64,000 bases of DNA. Source: Amaricoccus macauensis (GTDB lineage Bacteria; Pseudomonadota; Alphaproteobacteria; Rhodobacterales; Rhodobacteraceae). Under the pieces are notes generated by a model. That model saw nothing but the letters and a program-made list of their open reading frames with translations, did no database searches and was not told the DNA's origin. A program made the translations under genes and the position numbers. Where the stretch lies: contig NZ_JACHFM010000003.1 in assembly GCF_014201905.1 (NCBI RefSeq), positions 682,001-746,000 on the forward strand. The letters are read 5' to 3'. Below are positions 58,218 through 64,000 of the stretch, in pieces; within the stretch, counting starts at the first letter, position 1; each line of letters opens with the position of its first letter.

Positions 58218-59326
58218 TCCCGTTTCTCGACCTCAAGGCGCAGTACGAGACCGTCGGCGCCGACATCGAAGCAGCGGTGATCGCCGCTCTGCGGAGCTGC
58301 AACTACGTGCTCGGCCAGCCGGTTGCCGACTTCGAGGCGGACTTCGCCGCGTACTGCGGCGCCGAGCAGGCAATCGCGGTCTCGAGCGGCACCTCGGCGC
58401 TGCATCTCGCGCTGCTCGCCGCTGGCGTCGGCCAGGGCGACGAGGTCATCACCGTTTCGGCCACCTTCGTCGCCACGGCGGCGGCGGTCATCTACTGCGG
58501 CGCGACGCCGGTCTTCGTCGATGTCGATCCGGTCAGCTGGACGATGGATCCCGCGAAGATCGCCGCCGCGATCACCCCGCGCACCAGGGCGATCCTGCCG
58601 GTGCACCTCCACGGCCGCCTCGCCGACATGGAGGCGATCGACGCCATTGCCCGCCGCCACGGGCTCGCCGTCATCGAGGATGCGGCGCAGGCGCATGGCG
58701 CCGAGCGCGGCGGCAAGCGGGCCGGCGCCTTTGGCGCCATGGGGTGCTTCAGCTTCTATCCCGGCAAGAACCTCGGCGCCTGTGGGGAGGGGGGAGCGAT
58801 CGTTACCTCCGACCCCGCGCTCGCGGCGACGCTCCGCACGCTCCGCGACTGGGGCCAGGAGGGGAAGTACAATCACGTCCGGCACGGCTTCAACTTCCGC
58901 ATGGACGCGGTGCAGGGGGCGGCGCTCGGCGTGAAGCTGCGCCACCTCGACGGCTGGAACGCCGCCCGTCGCCGTGTGGCGCAGGCCTACCAGCAGGGCC
59001 TCGCCGACGGCATCCGCCGTCCGGCACCGATCGGCAAGGACACCGTCAGCCACGTCTACGCCATCCAGATCTCCGACCGCGCGGACGTGCAGGCGCTGCT
59101 CGGCGAGCGGGGCATCGCGACGGGTATCCACTATCCGGTGCCGGTGCACCTGCAGCCGGCCTATGCCCATCTCGGCTACAAGGCGGGCGATCTGCCGGTG
59201 ACCGAGGCGCTCGCCCACGACTGGCTGTCCCTGCCGCTCTACCCCGAGATGTCCGACGCCGACGTGGCGACGGTCATCGAGGCGGTGAATTTCACGACCA
59301 TCGACAAGCTCGCAGGTGCCGCATGA
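58214..59326 (+). CDS. DegT/DnrJ/EryC1 sugar aminotransferase (WbpE-like)
   Basis: A 370-aa PLP enzyme aminating a keto-sugar nucleotide. It begins [41 protein letters not shown] binds the cofactor phosphate, VIEDAAQAHGAERGGKRAG holds the PLP aspartate, and the Schiff-base lysine K185 is in FSFYPGKNLGACGEGG. The N-terminal FLDLKAQY and GKNLGA are typical of WbpE/QdtB-like enzymes. The order oxidoreductase-aminotransferase-acetyltransferase fits 3-acetamido sugar synthesis. Confidence 0.9.
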   Translation: MIPFLDLKAQYETVGADIEAAVIAALRSCNYVLGQPVADFEADFAAYCGAEQAIAVSSGTSALHLALLAAGVGQGDEVITVSATFVATAAAVIYCGATPVFVDVDPVSWTMDPAKIAAAITPRTRAILPVHLHGRLADMEAIDAIARRHGLAVIEDAAQAHGAERGGKRAGAFGAMGCFSFYPGKNLGACGEGGAIVTSDPALAATLRTLRDWGQEGKYNHVRHGFNFRMDAVQGAALGVKLRHLDGWNAARRRVAQAYQQGLADGIRRPAPIGKDTVSHVYAIQISDRADVQALLGERGIATGIHYPVPVHLQPAYAHLGYKAGDLPVTEALAHDWLSLPLYPEMSDADVATVIEAVNFTTIDKLAGAA

Positions 59327-60339
59327 CCCGGACCACGCACGCGCACGACCTCTCTGGCAAGCGCATCCTCGTCACCGGCGGTGCGGGCTTCATCGGCTCG
59401 CACATCGTCGATCTCCTGCTCCATGAGGACGTGGCGAAGATCGTCGTCGTCGACAACATGGTGCGCGGCCGGCTCGCGAACCTGCGCCACGCCCTGCCGA
59501 GCGGCAAGGTCGAGGTGATCGAGGGCGACATCTGCGACCGCGCGCTGACAAGGCGCCTCATCGCCGACAGCGACATCGTCTTCCATCAGGCGGCGCTCCG
59601 GATCACTCATTGCGCCGCTGAGCCTGATCTCGCCATGAAGGTGATGGTCGACGCGACCTACGACATCCTGCGCGCCTGCGTGGACTCGAAGGTCGAGAAA
59701 GTGGTTATGGCGTCCTCGGCCTCGGTCTACGGACTCGCGACCGAGTTCCCGACCACCGAGGCGCAGAACTGCTATGACAACCGCACGCTCTACGGTGCGG
59801 CCAAGGCGTTCGGCGAGGGACTGCTGCGCTCGTTCAACGACATGTACGGCCTCGACTACGTGGCGCTGCGCTACTTCAACGCCTACGGGCCGCGCATGGA
59901 CATCCACGGTCGCTACACCGAGGTGATGGTGCGCTGGATGGAGCGGATCGACGCCGGCCAGGCGCCGATCGTCTTTGGCGACGGCCTGCAGACCATGGAC
60001 ATGATCCATGTGCGCGACATCGCCCGGGCGAACATCCTCGCGGCGAAGGCTCCGGCCTCGGATGCGGTCTACAACGTCGGCAGCGAGACCGAGACCTCGC
60101 TCCTCGAGCTCGCCCACGAGCTCGGCCGCGCCATGGACCGCCCCGGCCTCGTGCCCGAGCATCAGGCCGAGCGTGCCGTCAACCCGGTGCCGCGTCGCCT
60201 CGCCTCCGGCGCGGCCGCGGCCGCCGACCTCGGCTTCCGCCCGACCATCTCCTTCGCCGAAGGCATCCGCGACCTCGTCGACTGGTGGCGCGCCGAGGTG
60301 AAGCTTCCCGCAGAAACGCTCACGGAGTCAGCAGCGTGA
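59323..60339 (+). CDS. NAD-dependent sugar epimerase/dehydratase
   Basis: A 338-aa extended SDR. Cofactor motif [23 protein letters not shown] after the second half, catalytic S/T region MASSASVYG, and Y157/K161 in [18 protein letters not shown] and [23 protein letters not shown] are typical of UDP-sugar 4-epimerases. The substrate is open: a 4-epimerase for UDP-N-acetyl sugars is the simplest reading. ATGA overlap with the previous gene and GTGA with the next. Confidence 0.88.
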   Translation: MTRTTHAHDLSGKRILVTGGAGFIGSHIVDLLLHEDVAKIVVVDNMVRGRLANLRHALPSGKVEVIEGDICDRALTRRLIADSDIVFHQAALRITHCAAEPDLAMKVMVDATYDILRACVDSKVEKVVMASSASVYGLATEFPTTEAQNCYDNRTLYGAAKAFGEGLLRSFNDMYGLDYVALRYFNAYGPRMDIHGRYTEVMVRWMERIDAGQAPIVFGDGLQTMDMIHVRDIARANILAAKAPASDAVYNVGSETETSLLELAHELGRAMDRPGLVPEHQAERAVNPVPRRLASGAAAAADLGFRPTISFAEGIRDLVDWWRAEVKLPAETLTESAA

Positions 60340-61502
60340 TCCCGATCGCCCAGCCGCTCGTCGGACAGGAAGAGGCAGACGCCGCCGGCGCGGTCATCCG
60401 TTCCGGCTGGCTGACGCAAGGCCCGCAGGTCGCCGCATTCGAGGCCGAGTTCGCGGCCTACGTCGGCGCGCCCTTCGCCTGCGCCGTCTCGAACTGCACG
60501 ACCGCGCTGCACCTCGCGCTCCTCGCCGCCGACGTCGGTCCGGGCGACGAGGTGGTGACGGTGAGCCACACCTTCATCGCCTCGGCGAACGCCATCCGCC
60601 AGTGCGGGGCCACGCCGGTCTTCGTCGACATCGAGGCCGGCGGCTACAACATCGATCCCGACGCCATGGCGGCCGCGATCACGCCGCGGACGAAGGCGGT
60701 CCTCGTCGTGCATCAGATGGGGATGCCGTGCGATCTCGCCACCATCCTGCCGGTCGCGCGTGCCCGTGGCATTGCGGTCATCGAGGACGCGGCCTGCGCT
60801 GCCGGCTCGGAGATCGCGCTTGATGGCGCCTGGGCGCGGATCGGCAAGCCGCAGGGCGATGTCGTCGCGTTCTCGTTCCACCCGCGCAAGGTGCTGACGG
60901 TCGGTGACGGCGGAATGCTGACCACCGCGAACCCGGAGTGGGATGCGAAGTTCCGCCTCTGGCGCCAGCACGGCATGTCGGTGCCCGACACGCTGCGCCA
61001 CGGCAGCGCCCGGGTGATCTTCGAGGGCTACCCGGTACAGGGCTTCAACTACCGCATGACCGACGTGCAGGCGGCGATCGGCCGCGAGCAGCTGAAGCGG
61101 CTGCCCGGGATCGTCGAGCGCCGCCGCGCGCTCGCGGATCGCTACGCGGCGCTCCTCGCCGGCATCGCGGGCGTGACGTCACCGGCCGAACCCGGCTGGG
61201 CCCGGTCGAACTGGCAGAGCTACTGCGTCGCGCTCGACCCTGCGATCGATCAGCAGGCGGTCATGCAGCGAATGCTCGATGCGGGCGTCGCGAGCCGGCG
61301 CGGGATCATGTGCATCCATCTCGAGGACGCCCATGCCGATGTCGCGCTGCCGCACGATCTCTCCCGGTCGGAACTGGCGCGCGACCACTCGGTCCTGCTG
61401 CCGCTCTTCGCCCAGATGGACGACGCGACCCAGGACGCCGTCGTCGCCGCCTTCGCCGATGCCGTCGCGGCCGAACGCCCGCGGCAACGCCTCACCGCCT
61501 GA
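60336..61502 (+). CDS. Second DegT/DnrJ/EryC1 sugar aminotransferase
   Basis: A 388-aa PLP enzyme, clearly different from the one at 58214. [36 protein letters not shown] at the N-terminus is followed by [19 protein letters not shown] and [13 protein letters not shown]; the Schiff-base lysine K185 is in [15 protein letters not shown]. The GWLTQGP and FHPRK motifs resemble ArnB/PglE/PseC-type C4 aminotransferases. GTG start overlapping the previous stop with GGAG upstream. A second amination means either two aminated positions on one sugar or two amino sugars. Confidence 0.9.
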   Translation: MIPIAQPLVGQEEADAAGAVIRSGWLTQGPQVAAFEAEFAAYVGAPFACAVSNCTTALHLALLAADVGPGDEVVTVSHTFIASANAIRQCGATPVFVDIEAGGYNIDPDAMAAAITPRTKAVLVVHQMGMPCDLATILPVARARGIAVIEDAACAAGSEIALDGAWARIGKPQGDVVAFSFHPRKVLTVGDGGMLTTANPEWDAKFRLWRQHGMSVPDTLRHGSARVIFEGYPVQGFNYRMTDVQAAIGREQLKRLPGIVERRRALADRYAALLAGIAGVTSPAEPGWARSNWQSYCVALDPAIDQQAVMQRMLDAGVASRRGIMCIHLEDAHADVALPHDLSRSELARDHSVLLPLFAQMDDATQDAVVAAFADAVAAERPRQRLTA

Positions 61503-61508
61503 TCCCGG

Positions 61509-62516
61509 ATGACCATGCAGCATCGCGTCTCCAGCTTTCATCCCGTCCAGCACCCGATGCTTGAATCGATCATCACCCGAGTCGATGCCCTGGGGCTCGA
61601 TCTCCGGGGTCTCCATGTGGTGACTGAGGCCGCGACCGGCGACTATGCCTGCACGGCGGTCATCGCCGCCCTCGCCGGCGCGCGGGTCACCGCCTTCGCG
61701 CGCGACACCCGCCGTCACGGAACCGCGCGCGACGCCGCGATGCAGACGCTCGGGCTCGCGGAAGTCGCCGGGGTGGGCGACCGGGTCACCATGGTGGACG
61801 CGGTCACACCGGCGCATCTCGCCGACTGCGACATCCTGACGAACTCCGGCCACCTGCGGCCGATCACCGCCGGGATGATTGCGGCGCTGCCGGACCACGC
61901 CGTCATCGCGCTGATGTTCGAGGGCTGGGAGTTTCGGGGCGAGGACCTCGACCTCGCCGCTGCCCGTGCCCGGGGCATCCGCATTGCCGCGGTGAACGAG
62001 CGTCACCACGACGTCGGGGTCTTTCCGTTCCTTGGCCCGCTCTGCGTCCGGCTTCTGCAGGACAGAGGCTTCCAGGTGCCGGGCAGCCGCGTCGCCGTCG
62101 TCTGCGACAACCCGTTTGCACCGTTCCTGCAGGACGGCCTCACGATCGCCGGTGCCGAGGTCGAACTCGCGCCGGGCGTTGCCGCCCTTCGCCCGAACGA
62201 CTGGGATGCGGTGGTGATCTCGCTCAATCCTGCGGAGAATCCCCCGCTCAATGCCGCCGACTTCGCGGCGCTGAAGCGGGCTGCGCCGCAGGCGATCATC
62301 GCTCAGTTCTGGGGCGACATCGAGCGTCCGGCGGCACGGGCCGCGGGCTTCGACCTCGTGCCGGCCAGCGAGCCTGCGCCGGGGCACATGGGCATCCTGC
62401 TGAATGCGCTCGGCCACGAGCCGATCGTTCGCCTGCAGACCGGCGGCCTGCGCGCCGCCGAGCTGATCTACCGCGGTGCTGCGTCCTCGTCCGAGGGCGT
62501 GGCGCACCTGATTTGA
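61509..62516 (+). CDS. Unassigned Rossmann-like protein in the nucleotide-sugar operon
   Basis: A 335-aa soluble protein of two alpha/beta halves. The first (LHVVTEAATGDYACTAVIAALAGARVTAFARDT) and second (GSRVAVVCDNPFAPFLQDGLTIAGAEVELAPG) each look like a Rossmann unit but lack a classic GxGxxG. DILTNSGHLRPITAGMIAALPDHAVIALMFEGWEF resembles the NAD-linked hydroxyacid dehydrogenase / adenosylhomocysteinase core. I cannot name it. It sits 6 nt after the aminotransferase and 45 nt before gmd, so it is probably part of the same pathway. Confidence 0.85.
   Translation: MTMQHRVSSFHPVQHPMLESIITRVDALGLDLRGLHVVTEAATGDYACTAVIAALAGARVTAFARDTRRHGTARDAAMQTLGLAEVAGVGDRVTMVDAVTPAHLADCDILTNSGHLRPITAGMIAALPDHAVIALMFEGWEFRGEDLDLAAARARGIRIAAVNERHHDVGVFPFLGPLCVRLLQDRGFQVPGSRVAVVCDNPFAPFLQDGLTIAGAEVELAPGVAALRPNDWDAVVISLNPAENPPLNAADFAALKRAAPQAIIAQFWGDIERPAARAAGFDLVPASEPAPGHMGILLNALGHEPIVRLQTGGLRAAELIYRGAASSSEGVAHLI

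Positions 62517-64000
<1,484 letters not shown>

Overview
The window is 64 kb of GC-rich bacterial chromosome (most coding lines look about 65-70% G+C). The gene content points to an alphaproteobacterium, probably of the Rhodobacterales/Rhodospirillales type. The pointers are a lipoylated PDH E1-beta, a class I DhnA-type aldolase, fused IorAB, a TorF-family porin, class I PhaC, a Cpa/Tad pilus locus and glnB-glnA. I could not run searches, so species is not assigned and names rest on motif reading.

Layout. 1-7.9 kb (minus): central carbon run tkt-pgk-fbaB-ftsB-pdhA-pdhB-pdhC, with no gap gene; pdhABC has its own promoter overlaid by a perfect 18-bp palindrome. 8.2-9.0 kb (plus): a small coiled-coil gene and zapA. 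9.0-13.1 kb (minus): grxD, bolA, purL and a LysR regulator, the last divergent from a fused indolepyruvate oxidoreductase gene (13.3-16.7 kb) that is coupled to a small lipoprotein gene. 17.3-22.0 kb (minus): TorF porin, squalene-synthase-like protein, cimA, cysS. 22.3-25.1 kb (plus): class V aminotransferase, two glycine-zipper lipoproteins flanking an EF-hand protein, and a DUF1269-like protein. 25.2-29.3 kb (minus): rpmG, clpX, clpP, tig and tRNA-Leu(UAG). 29.6-31.4 kb (plus): glnB-glnA. 32.0-36.0 kb (plus): threonate/4-carbon sugar acid operon ltnD-otnI-otnK plus an SMP-30 lactonase. 36.3-38.1 kb (minus): phaC. 38.3-43.2 kb (plus): accD-folC, an undecaprenyl diphosphate synthase and a GH13 alpha-glucosidase.

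Accessory regions. 43.2-45.2 kb is a lower-GC island with a 67-aa small protein gene followed 16 nt later by a 483-aa protein carrying a PD-(D/E)XK nuclease signature with a RecB-like QxxxY motif. This is the best candidate in the window for an undescribed system. 45.25-54.4 kb (minus) is a Tad/Cpa pilus locus (transglycosylase, two Flp pilins, cpaB-C-D-E-F, tadB, tadC), without tadD/E/F/G or the prepilin peptidase. At 54.6-55.5 kb lies a solitary HNH nuclease with a PUA/EVE-like N-terminus, a candidate modification-dependent restriction enzyme, followed by an SDR oxidoreductase.

56.7-64.0 kb (plus) is a tightly coupled nucleotide-sugar operon: hexapeptide acyltransferase, Gfo/Idh/MocA oxidoreductase, two DegT aminotransferases, an NAD-dependent epimerase, an unassigned Rossmann-like protein, gmd and the start of fcl. 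It should supply an amino sugar (possibly a diacetamido uronic acid type) and GDP-fucose or a relative for a surface polysaccharide whose transferases lie to the right of the window.
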